64,000 nt of DNA, taken from the NCBI GenBank assembly GCA_944472135.2, contig OX235263.1, forward strand, positions 29,069,379-29,133,378. The letters are read 5' to 3'. Positions within the stretch are counted from its first letter, which is position 1, and every line of letters begins with the position of its first letter. This document shows, one piece after another, positions 32,586-45,545 of this stretch. Source of the stretch: Trichobilharzia regenti (taxonomy: Eukaryota > Platyhelminthes > Trematoda > Strigeidida > Schistosomatidae). The position numbers were made by a program, and so were the translations under genes. A model generated the notes under the pieces. The model saw only the letters and a program-made list of their open reading frames with translations. It searched no databases and had not been told where the DNA came from.

Positions 32586-32982
32586 TCAAACCAGTTCATT
32601 TAACGGTATCCCACTTGCCATACTAACGGCTTTCAGTACCCTTCTCAGCAAAGCAAAGTCTTTCTTAAGTAGTCCAGGAAAGATTAATGGGGAGCAGTAA
32701 AGGGGGATGGGTAGAATACAAGAATTGACAAACTGAGAAAGCAAAGACTGCTTTATACCAGACTGCCTTAACTTCCTAACGTAGAACGTTAAGCAAAACA
32801 TCTTTCTAGTAACCAGCAAGATGTAGGAGGACCAGGAAAGATCGGTGGAAAAACTCAGCCCAAGTTACTTGACATTAGATGTATCTTCAACCTGTATGCC
32901 GTCAATGATAGTGGGGCCATGTGAGCTAACGAGCTGTTGTAGGTCATGCTACATGACTGGCTGATTCGTTTCAACGCAGAAC
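32586..32982 (-). pseudogene. RT-X C-terminal fragment (unit 2)
   Basis: Minus-strand KMFCLTFYVRKLRQSGIKQS to SGIPLNELV, cut by the unit junction at 32590. Equivalent fragments lie at 35282-35678 and 37984-38380 in units 3 and 4. Confidence 0.8.
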
Positions 32983-33585
32983 TTTGCACAGATGTGTTGC
33001 AGTTCCAGTTGCCACTCTCCCTCCATGCAGCACACAAAGCAAGAGAATCGAGTAAAGAGAGATCCACAAGAAAGAGAGAGATAATAAACAGAAATGTCAG
33101 GCAAAAAGAATAGTGATATGGAAGAACAATAGAATTTTATTGGATATTATAAATCGCAAATAACGAATCCATCTGCATCAGCCATTGAGAGCGATTTTCA
33201 GCTATTTCACCAATTGCCTCCAGCCTTCATTAGTTTTTACCATCCAGAGGACCACAAACAGCAAGGAAGTCTACACCTCCCAACGTGACTGGTTTAAACT
33301 AACTCTTGCGAATTTCATTGACTGATGAAACTATGTTTTGGTTTGACCACCACTAGTTTTTTTTCAAACTGACCCTAAGTTAGCTAGCTTTGCCTGTCGA
33401 GGAAGGTACATCGTTTCGTTAGTGCTACTTTTTATGTCGGTTGGCATTCAGTCAGCAAAACACATCTTAAGCCCTGAAGACACTTACATTTTATTGAGAT
33501 TAAAGGTTGCCCTGCTCAACTCAAGGGTCAGGAACTCTGCTATTAAGTTAATCAGTTCACGACTGAACGACATATATATATATAT

Positions 33586-34956
33586 ATATATATATCACTT
33601 TATTCCTTGACCTAAAGGCGGAATTCGACTCTGTCGATCGAGAGATTCTCTGGCGATGCTTGACCGTGAAGGGAATGCCGAGAAAATACATTGCACTGAT
33701 TAAGGCACTCTACTCGTACTCATACAGCCAGCCAGGTGAGGGCTTACGGCGAGTTGTCATCTGAACTGGTGACGACTAGTAGTGTCCATCAAGGATGCCC
33801 ATTATCCCCACTTCTATTCAACTTCATCATAGATGTACTAATGGACTTAACCCTAAGTGACTTCAGCGACTCAGGGATTGACTTGTTACCAAGGAATAAT
33901 CTCGTTTACTTAGAATATGCAGACGATATAGTTCTTCTAGGCGAGGACGCTGAAAAAATGCAGAGTCTTCTAAACACCTTGAGCTTCAATCTACGAATGT
34001 TTGGCATGCGATTCGCTCCCTCCAAATGCAAGATGATGTTACAGGACTGGACTACACCAACTACTAGATCAGAAATAGGGAGTGAAGTGGTAGAGCACGT
34101 TGACCGCTTCACTTATTTGAGAAGTGCCATCAGCCAACACCAACGGGTTGATCTCTGACGAAATCTCAGCACGGATACAGAGGGCTTGTTTCGCATTTGC
34201 CGGTTTACGCCGTCTATGGCGTAGACGTGATATCCAACTGTCGACCAGAGGGCGGATGTACTGCTCATCAGTCCACTCCGTCCTCCTTTATCACTGTGAG
34301 TGAGACATGGCCATTGAGAGTGGAAGACATGAAAAGATTAGCTGTCTTTGATCGTAGGTGCCTGCGTGCTATCTCCTGTGTGAAGTGGCATAATAAGGTG
34401 AGCAATATTGAGGTTAGGCGTCGAGTTCTAGGTAAACAGGGGAAATCAATCGATGAAGTTGTGAAGTTACATAGACTGAGATGGTTAGGACATGTGTTAC
34501 GTATGCACGCCTAGTCATCGCCTTCCTTGACGAGCGATATTAGCGGATACAGGGTTAGGCTGGAAAAAAGCTAGCGAAGTCAAACAAAAACGTGGCACCA
34601 GTCAATGAAATCTACAACAGTTAGTCTAAGCCACGTAGGAAGGTGTAGACTTCCTGACTGGTTGGGGTCCTCGGGATAGTAAAAACCAATGGAAGCTGGA
34701 AACACTTGGTGACATGGCTCAAACTCATCGTTCTCAGTGGCCAGCGCAGATGCATCCACTCCTTGTGACTTATGATTTCCAATGAAACTATTTTGTTCTT
34801 CGTTAGTACTCTTTCTTTGTCTCACACCTCTGTTTACTGTCTCTATTATGCTTTTGTTGTACTTTCTTCTCTTGCTTTGTGTGCTACATGGAGTGTGGCG
34901 AATTGAACTGCTGCACATATGTACAAAGTTTTATGTCGAAAACAGACAGACAGACA
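33586..34956 (+). pseudogene. RTE-b reverse transcriptase to 3' end (unit 2)
   Basis: Same gene remnant as in unit 1 with the same frameshifts: YADD-containing ORF at 33736-34158 and C-terminal ORF at 34197-34514. The shared lesions show that the unit was already dead when it was duplicated. Confidence 0.85.
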
Positions 34957-36264
34957 GATATACATTGGTCACTGGATGGGAAGCAGTGTGCTTATCGGCC
35001 ATACTACAGATGTGATTAACTAATTGTGACTACCTATGAAAACGATTTATGTCCAAAATCGATCGATTGGTTACATCAATAAAAAGTGAAAAAAGATTAC
35101 GTTTAAGGCAACTGTAGGAGGGAGAGAGAAAAAAAACTGAATTTAGGTACTTCAAACTATCTTTAATCAAAATGCTGCAGGCTATTATTAGTGGTCTTTA
35201 TTGACGGTATAACATATGCAATGTGGTTCGAGACAATCAATAAGCATAGAGTAATTTAATTACATAATTCAAAAACATAATTCAAACCAGTTCATTTAAC
35301 GGTATCCCACTTGCCATACTAACGGCTTTCAGTACCCTTCTCAGCAAAGCAAAGTCTTTCTTAAGTAGTCCAGGAAAGATTAATGGGGAGCAGTAAAGGG
35401 GGATGGGTAGAATACAAGAATTGACAAACTGAGAAAGCAAAGACTGCTTTATACCAGACTGCCTTAACTTCCTAACGTAGAACGTTAAGCAAAACATCTT
35501 TCTAGTAACCAGCAAGATGTAGGAGGACCAGGAAAGATCGGTGGAAAAACTCAGCCCAAGTTACTTGACATTAGATGTATCTTCAACCTGTATACCGTCA
35601 ATGATAGTGGGGCCATGTGAGCTAACGAGCTGTTGTAGGTCATGCTACATGACTGGCTGATTCGTTTCAACGCAGAACTTTGCACAGATGTGTTGCAGTT
35701 CCAGTTGCCACTCTCCCTCCATGCAGCACACAAAGCAAGAGAATCGAGTAAAGAGAGATCCACAAGAAAGAGAGAGATAATAAACAGAAATGTCAGGCAA
35801 AAAGAATAGTGATATGGAAGAACAATAGAATTTTATTGGATATTATAAATCGCAAATAACGAATCCATCTGCATCAGCCATTGAGAGCGATTTTCAGCTA
35901 TTTCACCAATTGCCTCCAGCCTTCATTAGTTTTTACCATCCAGAGGACCACAAACAGCAAGGAAGTCTACACCTCCCAACGTGACTGGTTTAAACTAACT
36001 CTTGCGGATTTCATTGACTGATGAAACTATGTTTTGGTTTGACCACCACTAGTTTTTTTTCAAACTGACCCTAAGTTAGCTAGCTTTGCCTGTCGAGGAA
36101 GGTACATCGTTTCGTTAGTGCTACTTTTTATGTCGGTTGGCATTCAGTCAGCAAAACACATCTTAAGCCCTGAAGACACTTACATTTTATTGAGATTAAA
36201 GGTTGCCCTGCTCAACTCAAGGGTCAGGAACTCTGCTATTAAGTTAATCAGTTCACGACTGAAC

Positions 36265-36287
<23 letters not shown>

Positions 36288-36300
<13 letters not shown>

Positions 36301-37658
36301 TTTATTCCTTGACCTAAAGGCGGAATTCGACTCTGTCGATCGAGAGATTCTCTGGCGATGCTTGACCGTGAAGGGAATGCCGAGAAAATACATTGCACTG
36401 ATTAAGGCACTCTACTCGTACTCATACAGCCAGCCAGGTGAGGGCTTACGGCGAGTTGTCATCTGAACTGGTGACGACTAGTAGTGTCCATCAAGGATGC
36501 CCATTATCCCCACTTCTATTCAACTTCATCATAGATGTACTAATGGACTTAACCCTAAGTGACTTCAGCGACTCAGGGATTGACTTGTTACCAAGGAATA
36601 ATCTCGTTTACTTAGAATATGCAGACGATATAGTTCTTCTAGGCGAGGACGCTGAAAAAATGCAGAGTCTTCTAAACACCTTGAGCTTCAATCTACGAAT
36701 GTTTGGCATGCGATTCGCTCCCTCCAAATGCAAGATGATGTTACAGGACTGGACTACACCAACTACTAGATCAGAAATAGGGAGTGAAGTGGTAGAGCAC
36801 GTTGACCGCTTCACTTATTTGAGAAGTGCCATCAGCCAACACCAACGGGTTGATCTCTGACGAAATCTCAGCACGGATACAGAGGGCTTGTTTCGCATTT
36901 GCCGGTTTACGCCGTCTATGGCGTAGACGTGATATCCAACTGTCGACCAGAGGGCGGATGTACTGCTCATCAGTCCACTCCGTCCTCCTTTATCACTGTG
37001 AGTGAGACATGGCCATTGAGAGTGGAAGACATGAAAAGATTAGCTGTCTTTGATCGTAGGTGCCTGCGTGCTATCTCCTGTGTGAAGTGGCATAATAAGG
37101 TGAGCAATATTGAGGTTAGGCGTCGAGTTCTAGGTAAACAGGGGAAATCAATCGATGAAGTTGTGAAGTTACATAGACTGAGATGGTTAGGACATGTGTT
37201 ACGTATGCACGCCTAGTCATCGCCTTCCTTGACGAGCGATATTAGCGGATACAGGGTTAGGCTGGAAAAAAGCTAGCGAAGTCAAACAAAAACGTGGCAC
37301 CAGTCAATGAAATCTACAACAGTTAGTCTAAGCCACGTAGGAAGGTGTAGACTTCCTGACTGGTTGGGGTCCTCGGGATAGTAAAAACCAATGGAAGCTG
37401 GAAACACTTGGTGACATGGCTCAAACTCATCGTTCTCAGTGGCCAGCGCAGATGCATCCACTCCTTGTGACTTATGATTTCCAATGAAACTATTTTGTTC
37501 TTCGTTAGTACTCTTTCTTTGTCTCACACCTCTGTTTACTGTCTCTATTATGCTTTTGTTGTACTTTCTTCTCTTGCTTTGTGTGCTACATGGAGTGTGG
37601 CGAATTGAACTGCTGCACATATGTACAAAGTTTTATGTCGAAAACAGACAGACAGACA
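36288..37658 (+). pseudogene. RTE-b reverse transcriptase to 3' end (unit 3)
   Basis: YADD ORF at 36438-36860 and C-terminal ORF at 36899-37216, identical in protein sequence to units 1 and 2. Confidence 0.85.
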
Positions 37659-38966
37659 GATATACATTGGTCACTGGATGGGAAGCAGTGTGCTTATCGG
37701 CCATACTACAGATGTGATTAACTAATTGTGACTACCTATGAAAACGATTTATGTCCAAAATCGATCGATTGGTTACATCAATAAAAAGTGAAAAAAGATT
37801 ACGTTTAAGGCAACTGTAGGAGGGAGAGAGAAAAAAAACTGAATTTAGGTACTTCAAACTATCTTTAATCAAAATGCTGCAGGCTATTATTAGTGGTCTT
37901 TATTGACGGTATAACATATGCAATGTGGTTCGAGACAATCAATAAGCATAGAGTAATTTAATTACATAATTCAAAAACATAATTCAAACCAGTTCATTTA
38001 ACGGTATCCCACTTGCCATACTAACGGCTTTCAGTACCCTTCTCAGCAAAGCAAAGTCTTTCTTAAGTAGTCCAGGAAAGATTAATGGGGAGCAGTAAAG
38101 GGGGATGGGTAGAATACAAGAATTGACAAACTGAGAAAGCAAAGACTGCTTTATACCAGACTGCCTTAACTTCCTAACGTAGAACGTTAAGCAAAACATC
38201 TTTCTAGTAACCAGCAAGATGTAGGAGGACCAGGAAAGATCGGTGGAAAAACTCAGCCCAAGTTACTTGACATTAGATGTATCTTCAACCTGTATGCCGT
38301 CAATGATAGTGGGGCCATGTGAGCTAACGAGCTGTTGTAGGTCATGCTACATGACTGGCTGATTCGTTTCAACGCAGAACTTTGCACAGATGTGTTGCAG
38401 TTCCAGTTGCCACTCTCCCTCCATGCAGCACACAAAGCAAGAGAATCGAGTAAAGAGAGATCCACAAGAAAGAGAGAGATAATAAACAGAAATGTCAGGC
38501 AAAAAGAATAGTGATATGGAAGAACAATAGAATTTTATTGGATATTATAAATCGCAAATAACGAATCCATCTGCATCAGCCATTGAGAGCGATTTTCAGC
38601 TATTTCACCAATTGCCTCCAGCCTTCATTAGTTTTTACCATCCAGAGGACCACAAACAGCAAGGAAGTCTACACCTCCCAACGTGACTGGTTTAAACTAA
38701 CTCTTGCGGATTTCATTGACTGATGAAACTATGTTTTGGTTTGACCACCACTAGTTTTTTTTCAAACTGACCCTAAGTTAGCTAGCTTTGCCTGTCGAGG
38801 AAGGTACATCGTTTCGTTAGTGCTACTTTTTATGTCGGTTGGCATTCAGTCAGCAAAACACATCTTAAGCCCTGAAGACACTTACATTTTATTGAGATTA
38901 AAGGTTGCCCTGCTCAACTCAAGGGTCAGGAACTCTGCTATTAAGTTAATCAGTTCACGACTGAAC

Positions 38967-38992
<26 letters not shown>

Positions 38993-39005
<13 letters not shown>

Positions 39006-40363
39006 TTTATTCCTTGACCTAAAGGCGGAATTCGACTCTGTCGATCGAGAGATTCTCTGGCGATGCTTGACCGTGAAGGGAATGCCGAGAAAATACATTG
39101 CACTGATTAAGGCACTCTACTCGTACTCATACAGCCAGCCAGGTGAGGGCTTACGGCGAGTTGTCATCTGAACTGGTGACGACTAGTAGTGTCCATCAAG
39201 GATGCCCATTATCCCCACTTCTATTCAACTTCATCATAGATGTACTAATGGACTTAACCCTAAGTGACTTCAGCGACTCAGGGATTGACTTGTTACCAAG
39301 GAATAATCTCGTTTACTTAGAATATGCAGACGATATAGTTCTTCTAGGCGAGGACGCTGAAAAAATGCAGAGTCTTCTAAACACCTTGAGCTTCAATCTA
39401 CGAATGTTTGGCATGCGATTCGCTCCCTCCAAATGCAAGATGATGTTACAGGACTGGACTACACCAACTACTAGATCAGAAATAGGGAGTGAAGTGGTAG
39501 AGCACGTTGACCGCTTCACTTATTTGAGAAGTGCCATCAGCCAACACCAACGGGTTGATCTCTGACGAAATCTCAGCACGGATACAGAGGGCTTGTTTCG
39601 CATTTGCCGGTTTACGCCGTCTATGGCGTAGACGTGATATCCAACTGTCGATCAGAGGGCGGATGTACTGCTCATCAGTCCACTCCGTCCTCCTTTATCA
39701 CTGTGAGTGAGACATGGCCATTGAGAGTGGAAGACATGAAAAGATTAGCTGTCTTTGATCGTAGGTGCCTGCGTGCTATCTCCTGTGTGAAGTGGCATAA
39801 TAAGGTGAGCAATATTGAGGTTAGGCGTCGAGTTCTAGGTAAACAGGGGAAATCAATCGATGAAGTTGTGAAGTTACATAGACTGAGATGGTTAGGACAT
39901 GTGTTACGTATGCACGCCTAGTCATCGCCTTCCTTGACGAGCGATATTAGCGGATACAGGGTTAGGCTGGAAAAAAGCTAGCGAAGTCAAACAAAAACGT
40001 GGCACCAGTCAATGAAATCTACAACAGTTAGTCTAAGCCACGTAGGAAGGTGTAGACTTCCTGACTGGTTGGGGTCCTCGGGATAGTAAAAACCAATGGA
40101 AGCTGGAAACACTTGGTGACATGGCTCAAACTCATCGTTCTCAGTGGCCAGCGCAGATGCATCCACTCCTTGTGACTTATGATTTCCAATGAAACTATTT
40201 TGTTCTTCGTTAGTACTCTTTCTTTGTCTCACACCTCTGTTTACTGTCTCTATTATGCTTTTGTTGTACTTTCTTCTCTTGCTTTGTGTGCTACATGGAG
40301 TGTGGCGAATTGAACTGCTGCACATATGTACAAAGTTTTATGTCGAAAACAGACAGACAGACA
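38993..40363 (+). pseudogene. RTE-b reverse transcriptase to 3' end (unit 4)
   Basis: YADD ORF at 39143-39565 and C-terminal ORF at 39604-39921. One substitution (P to S in ISNCRSEGG) distinguishes it from the other units. Confidence 0.85.
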
Positions 40364-40680
40364 GATATACATTGGTCACTGGATGGGAAGCAGTGTGCTT
40401 ATCGGCCATACTACAGATGTGATTAACTAATTGTGACTACCTATGAAAACGATTTATGTCCAAAATCGATCGATTGGTTACATCAATAAAAAGTGAAAAA
40501 AGATTACGTTTAAGGCAACTGTAGGAGGGAGAGAGAAAAAAACTGAATTTAGGTACTTCAAACTATCTTTAATCAAAATGCTGCAGGCTATTATTAGTGG
40601 TCTTTATTGACGGTATAACATATGCAATGTGGTTCGAGACAATCAATAAGCACAGAGTAATTTAATTACATAATTCAAAA

Positions 40681-41224
40681 GACAAATCACTTAATTTTCC
40701 TCAATTACCTTAGCATCTAATATGGGAAAAGCCTTACAGTAAATTATTATTAACAGTGTACTGAACAAGGACTGATCATCAAGGACTTTGAGGGAACTGA
40801 TACTAAAACAAAATTTCAAACTTACCTCAAATCTACTCCTAATAGTTGCAGCGGAGAACAACGAGGGATTTCAGTTGTCCAAATGAAACAAATTTTAGAA
40901 GTTAAAAAGTAGTGTAATCAACTCGAGAGTTTGCCCTACAGCGTGAAATTACGCTGCTATTTTATAATATGAGACGGTAGCTACTTTTTTAATCTTACTT
41001 TATTCCAACCTATATTGTAGAACAGAGACATAAAGTAGGGGGAATATATGAGTTAGTTTTTTTTTTAATCAAATTTTGACGATAAGACTGAGCAAGCAAG
41101 CACTTACACTGAGTCTTGGTGGGTACAATTACTTTCGAGGAAATCAATTTATTATCAGTTAAAAACGTTAAAAGCCTCTGTCTATTCGTTGTTTCTGCCA
41201 ATTCTACAAATAACTAATGTGTAA
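40681..41224. other. No gene seen
   Basis: AT-rich DNA. A good splice-donor-like AG-GTAAGT occurs on the minus strand near 40820-40827 but no convincing exon is attached to it. Confidence 0.45.
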
Positions 41225-41525
41225 ATGGTTACAGGATTTTATCACGAGCTGACATTAGTCAGAGAACCATTGGAGAACCTGGAAGTACTGAACAACTGTT
41301 TCGTACACAACCACCGTGGTTCAGATCCACGGTCTTCCAGTTACAAGGCAGGCTCGTAGAGCATCAAGACTCCGGGACTCGATCCAATGGCCCATAAGTT
41401 CCTACTCCTGCCAATTCATTATACAACGTGACCAACATCAGTGGTTCTCCAACCGATGTCAGCTTATGATGAAATCCTATAATAAATCAAATCAAACCCT
41501 TGCAAAGCAACACTTGAAAATAATA
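41225..41525. repeat. Foldback SINE-A
   Basis: The left part in minus orientation has ACAGGATTTTATCACGAGCTG, CAACTGTTTCGTAC and a tRNA-like region with AGATCCACGGTCTTCCAG. It is followed by GTGGTTCTCCAACCGATGTC and CCTTGCAAAGCAACACTTG in plus orientation. Diverged; no clear target-site duplication. Confidence 0.65.
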
Positions 41526-41984
41526 TGTGGTTTAAAAGAATATTCATTACTTTAGAAACTGATCAGTTCGTTAATGCTTTTTTAACTTAATTGTGATAGA
41601 ATGAGACCAGTATTAATTTAGCATGATCAGAAATGCATTAATCATAATAGTGAACCACATATTTTCCTTGAAGACTAGACATTTAATCAAGTTGTGAAGC
41701 AGCTGAAAGATATGCAACTGCCTCCATAACATCGTTTCTATTTCATTCTATTTCATTCCAGACTCACTATGACGTAAAGTGTGCCCAAAGACCACGTAAC
41801 ACTTAGTTGTAGTGTAAATTCTGCTTCAGTCAGACGGACATACACACACACGTGTATCCTATACACATTGTATGCTAAATAAAATGAAATAAAACTGAGT
41901 GATTAAAATATGAAATGTATTTCAGAATAAATATAAAAGCAAAGTATCTGTCTGAAATATTACTACTAAAGTTCCGTTATACAG
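41526..41984. other. No gene seen
   Basis: AT-rich DNA with a short CATTC-type repetition near 41738-41760 and (AC)n at 41851-41860. Confidence 0.45.
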
Positions 41985-42265
41985 GAGATTTTGTTTCCGT
42001 GATGTCTCACAGTGTTATATAGTAATATTTACTGAAGACGTTTCGAGCACAATTTATTGCCCATAATCGTCAAATCAAAGTACTCAAACAACTTTGTGAC
42101 TTCGTTTATATACATAAGTAAAAAATTGATGATTAGGCATATAGATCAATATAATGTTCAATAGATCTGCGTGAGACACGAAGGACGATAAATTATTTCC
42201 GGAAATAATACTAGTGTCATCACAATATAACTACATAATACGATGGGAAATAAGACGAATATTCC
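41985..42265 (-). repeat. PLE-A 3' UTR and tail
   Basis: The reverse complement has CTATTGAACATTATATTGATC, AGTTGTTTGAGTACTTTGATT, TGACGATTATGGGCAATAAA and GCTCGAAACGTC. It is homologous to 21726-22050 and is the 3' end of the PLE-A remnant at 42340-43080. Confidence 0.7.
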
Positions 42266-42339
42266 TAGTCAAGGAGATGGGGAATAAAATGGTTTGTCAC
42301 TAGAATAAAATAAATAACATGTTAGTGTGTGTGATAAGG

Positions 42340-43080
42340 TGAATTGAAATAAAACAAATTTTAACCTTAATACTTATAGTCTGATTTCATTGACAGGAAT
42401 ATCTCTCATATCTGTGGGATTTCTGTTGAGTCATTTCTATTGTCTATAGTTTGGTTTGTAAGGGTTAGTTATGTTTTTACAAGTTGATCACGGATTGATA
42501 TCAGTTAGAGAACCATTGAAAACCAGGGAGTACTGGACAGCTGCTGTTTCATCCTAGTTTGGGAATCATCGGAAGTACGCACCCACTGCCAGGGTTAGAA
42601 CCAGGGACCCTCCGGTTACAAGGCAAGCTCGTATACCATTCAGCTACTGGAACCCGATTCAATGGCTCATGAGTTCTAACTTCTACAAATTCGTGATTTA
42701 GCGCGACCCCAACCATTGTCGTTGGTAGGACATCCATCCACACACTAGGATAAAACAGCAGCTGTCCAGTACTCCCTGGTTTTCAATGGTTCTCTAACTG
42801 TGCCAATCCGTGATTGACTTGTAAAAAATTTCTATTGTATTTGTTCCGTGTAGATCCGATATTAACAAGGATTCAGTAATCAATCTTTCTTTCCACCGAC
42901 CTATATTTTAGTTTTTTTTAGAATTTTAACTCTGTCTTTTGCCCTCTAATGTGTGACAGTGCGTTAATGCATCATATAGGTGCTATCGCAGAGCATTTTT
43001 CTAAATTACTTATTTTACTACTTACACTAAGGTTAAATATTTAAAGCTACTTCAGTATTAAAAGGTGACACAGTAGTACT
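42340..43080 (-). pseudogene. PLE-A C-terminus, split by a foldback SINE-A
   Basis: On the minus strand the right piece (about 42839-43080) reads GRWKERLITESLLISDLHGT. The left piece (42340-42443) continues with MTQQKSHRYERYSC. This parallels RERLITEALFIES and RNDSSPVPDIWK at 11090-11400. The foldback SINE-A 42444-42827 sits between them. Only the C-terminal tip of the protein is represented. Confidence 0.65.
42444..42827. repeat. Foldback SINE-A inside PLE-A, with target-site duplication
   Basis: 42444 to about 42747 is a SINE-A unit in minus orientation, closely related to the 394-bp array unit and starting within its CTATAGTTTGGTTTGTAAGG. From about 42748 AGGATAAAACAGCAGCTGTCC, GTTTTCAATGGTTCTCTAAC and AATCCGTGATTGACTTGTAAA follow in plus orientation. 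An 11-bp direct repeat ATTTCTATTGT (42433-42443, 42828-42838) encloses both arms. Confidence 0.85.
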
Positions 43081-43166
43081 ATTTCTGTTGTTGTTGTTTT
43101 TGTTGTACTGTTATTTCTCTTTCATTTAGTTTACTGTATCAGGTGAGTGAATATAAATATGCACTT

Positions 43167-43171
<5 letters not shown>

Positions 43172-43254
<83 letters not shown>
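43172..43254. repeat. (TA)n microsatellite, 83 bp
   Basis: Uninterrupted TA dinucleotides. Confidence 0.99.
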
Positions 43255-43257
<3 letters not shown>

Positions 43258-43474
43258 ATAGAAAAATTGCATAACTGTGTCATAGTCTTTGTTTCTATCT
43301 GATATACGAATGACTTCAGGTTAGTGTGTGTGTGTGTTAGATAGAAATGGTTTAAAAAATTATTATCTATTGAAATTTCACTACTTTTTAGCTTAGTTAT
43401 CATTTTTGGTGTATACAAGAATTCAATCAAATTTTGGTCAGCCTTTTGCTGCATACACATTTTTATACGCATAA

Positions 43475-44890
43475 ATCAAGAGTGTCCCTAAGCCCCATAC
43501 TAGACATGTCCCTTTTCACCCTATCACGAGACGGCAAAGTGGCTGGTACAGCTACTTCAACCCTTGCATGACGACTTAGTAAAGCACAGCGTCAAGGATA
43601 CCTTTCAATTTGTTGATAAGATCAAAAACTTGAACGCAACTGGCAAATATATGGCATCACTTGATGTTTCATCCCTATTCACTAATGTACCTCTAGTGGG
43701 AACCATCGATTATATCTGCGAACAGATTATAGAAAAGAAATTTTGCACTGATATTCCTGTCAGTAATCTGAAACAACTAAATGTACAAGGAATGTTCAGT
43801 TCCTATTTAATAATGAAATATACAGACAGGTTGATGGAGTAGCTATGGGATACCCACTGGGAACTATTTTCGCGAATATATTTATAGCAAAACTAGAAAA
43901 TAGTCCGTTGAAAGAGGAAATAGCGAAAATGGAAATGTATTGTCGATACATAGATGACACTTTTGTAGTGTACGACGAAGGCTTAAATAGTGATTTGATT
44001 TTGAACAACTTCAATAATGCTCACCCAGCGGTCCACTTCACCTACGGAGGAGAATACGACTCTCTACACTTCCTCGACGTCCTACTAACGAGAAGAGAGG
44101 ATAGTTCCGTCAAAATAACCATATTTAGAAAGCTAGAGACCAAAGCTCAGTATACACACTTCCTTAGCTTCATACCGATGAAATACAAACGTAATCTGAT
44201 CAGGTGCTTAGCATTTAGAGCGAGGTCTATTTGTTCCGAAGACTGCGTAGAGAAAGAGCTCCAGATCATCTGAGACAATCTAAGCGAGAACGGATATCTA
44301 GAGAAGTTCATTAAAGCCAACATAGGTTACAATAGTCGTAAACATGAACTGGCAACTGTGGAGAAAAAGTCTTTGTTTTTAGGTCTCCAATTCAAGGGAG
44401 ATACTCTTGCGGAGATTCTATCCCAACGTTTAACCAGGGTGATCAAGAAAACTTTCTACTCTGCGCGTCTGTGTCTATCCTTCACTAGCCGTCCAATGTT
44501 CACCCAGCAACTCAAAGATGTCTAACCTAAACTTAGCTCTTCTTCATGCATATACCATTTCAATTGTTCCTGTGGTTCAAGTTATATAGGGCGCACGATT
44601 AGGCAGGTTCGTCTACGGGTTCGAGAACACTTACCAGATAGGTTCAGCAGGCGGAAATTAAGTGCATAAAAAGCTCGATCCTGTCACACCTGGTTGATAC
44701 TGGACATCGCATCGATGTCAACACAGCTTTCAGGGTTATATACCGAATTCCGAAGTCGTTATCACGTACAGTTCGCTTACGTCTCCTACACATAGCTGAA
44801 GCTGTTGCAATAAGATCGACTAAACCGGAACTTTGTATCCAAAAAGAATACGTCCAGATATTGTTCCTACCGTGGCCAAACCTGGATTGA
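43475..44890 (+). pseudogene. PLE-B reverse transcriptase plus GIY-YIG, frameshifted
   Basis: The second most complete PLE in the window. In order: LSPILDMS (RT region before motif A), KYMASLDVSSLFTNVPLVGT (motif A), QVDGVAMGYPLGTIFANIF (motif B), CRYIDDTFVVYDE (motif C, YIDD), LHFLDVLLTRREDSSVKITI and YTHFLSFIPMKYKRNLIRCL (thumb). A stop follows, then LFLGLQFKGDTLAEILSQRL and CIYHFNCSCGSSYIGRTIRQ (GIY-YIG with YIG intact). The N-terminal third is missing and there are about four frameshifts or stops. Same lineage as the full-length pair at 55894-60739 but clearly diverged. Confidence 0.85.
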
Positions 44891-45545
44891 AGATTTTTCT
44901 TCTCACCAAGAGTGCTCCTTCCCCTTAACCCTCTTAAGTTTTTTTCCTTCTTTTTTGTACTTTGCTTATTATTATAAATATTATTATTACAGTTATTATT
45001 ATTATTCGTCATAATTAATGCCCTTTATGCAAACATTCCCTCAATACTATCGAACTTTTTATTTATACGGACTTACTATCAGTAATATTATCTCTTTTCC
45101 CATTATATATGCCTCCATCTGTTTCATTTAACGTATTCGTTATCTCACTATGATCCTATCATTCCAGTCTTACTATCTCCTGTTTAACTCAGCCCACTTT
45201 GTACTAGCCACTCACCTGACACCTTCGATAACCTTGAACTGACTTGTCAATTTTCCTACCTCACACTCTACAAATCTATTATGACTATTCACCACCACCA
45301 TTGTCTCCCGTTTTACAATATTTCTAATCGATTTCAGCCTAGCACGTTTGTCACACAAATACGACTATTTATTTTGACACGCCATAACTACTAATTTGTT
45401 ATTCTACGTTAAAAATGTATCCGCCGCCGCATAACTGGTCTTTATTGTAACGACTACAAATATTATATTTTATAATTGTAAGAACCAGAAGGGGAGAAAT
45501 TATTGAGAGGAATATTCTATGTTCAGATTGGCTTTTAATTCATAA
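44891..45545 (+). repeat. PLE-B 3' UTR and tail
   Basis: A T/C-rich 3' region with (TTA)n near 44965-45010. It ends with AAGAACCAGAAGGGGAGAAAT and TGAGAGGAATATTCTATG, matching the tail motif GGAAGAGGAAAC...TATTC at 17460-17505. Confidence 0.6.

Larger units (their letters stand above)
29899..40680. repeat. Four tandem copies of a 2.7-kb unit
   Basis: Unit starts are at 29899, 32591, 35287 and 37989, with spacings 2692, 2696 and 2702 bp. The last unit ends near 40680. Each unit contains, in order, RT-X C-terminus (-), an RTE-b 3' end (-), a spacer, a (TA)n tract and an RTE-b RT-to-3'-end segment (+). Scattered single-base differences are few. Most length variation is in the (TA)n tract, which lengthens from unit 1 to unit 4. 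The breakpoints cut RT-X in mid-gene. Confidence 0.95.

Noticed and set aside
40820..40900. Internal exon on the minus strand ending in a perfect AG-GTAAGT donor
   Set aside because: The open frame is only about 60 bp, no clear acceptor precedes it and the residues match nothing I recognise, including the glucose transporter.
43172..43254. Long (TA)n tract as a regulatory or cruciform element
   Set aside because: A plain microsatellite; several others occur in the window without consistent context.
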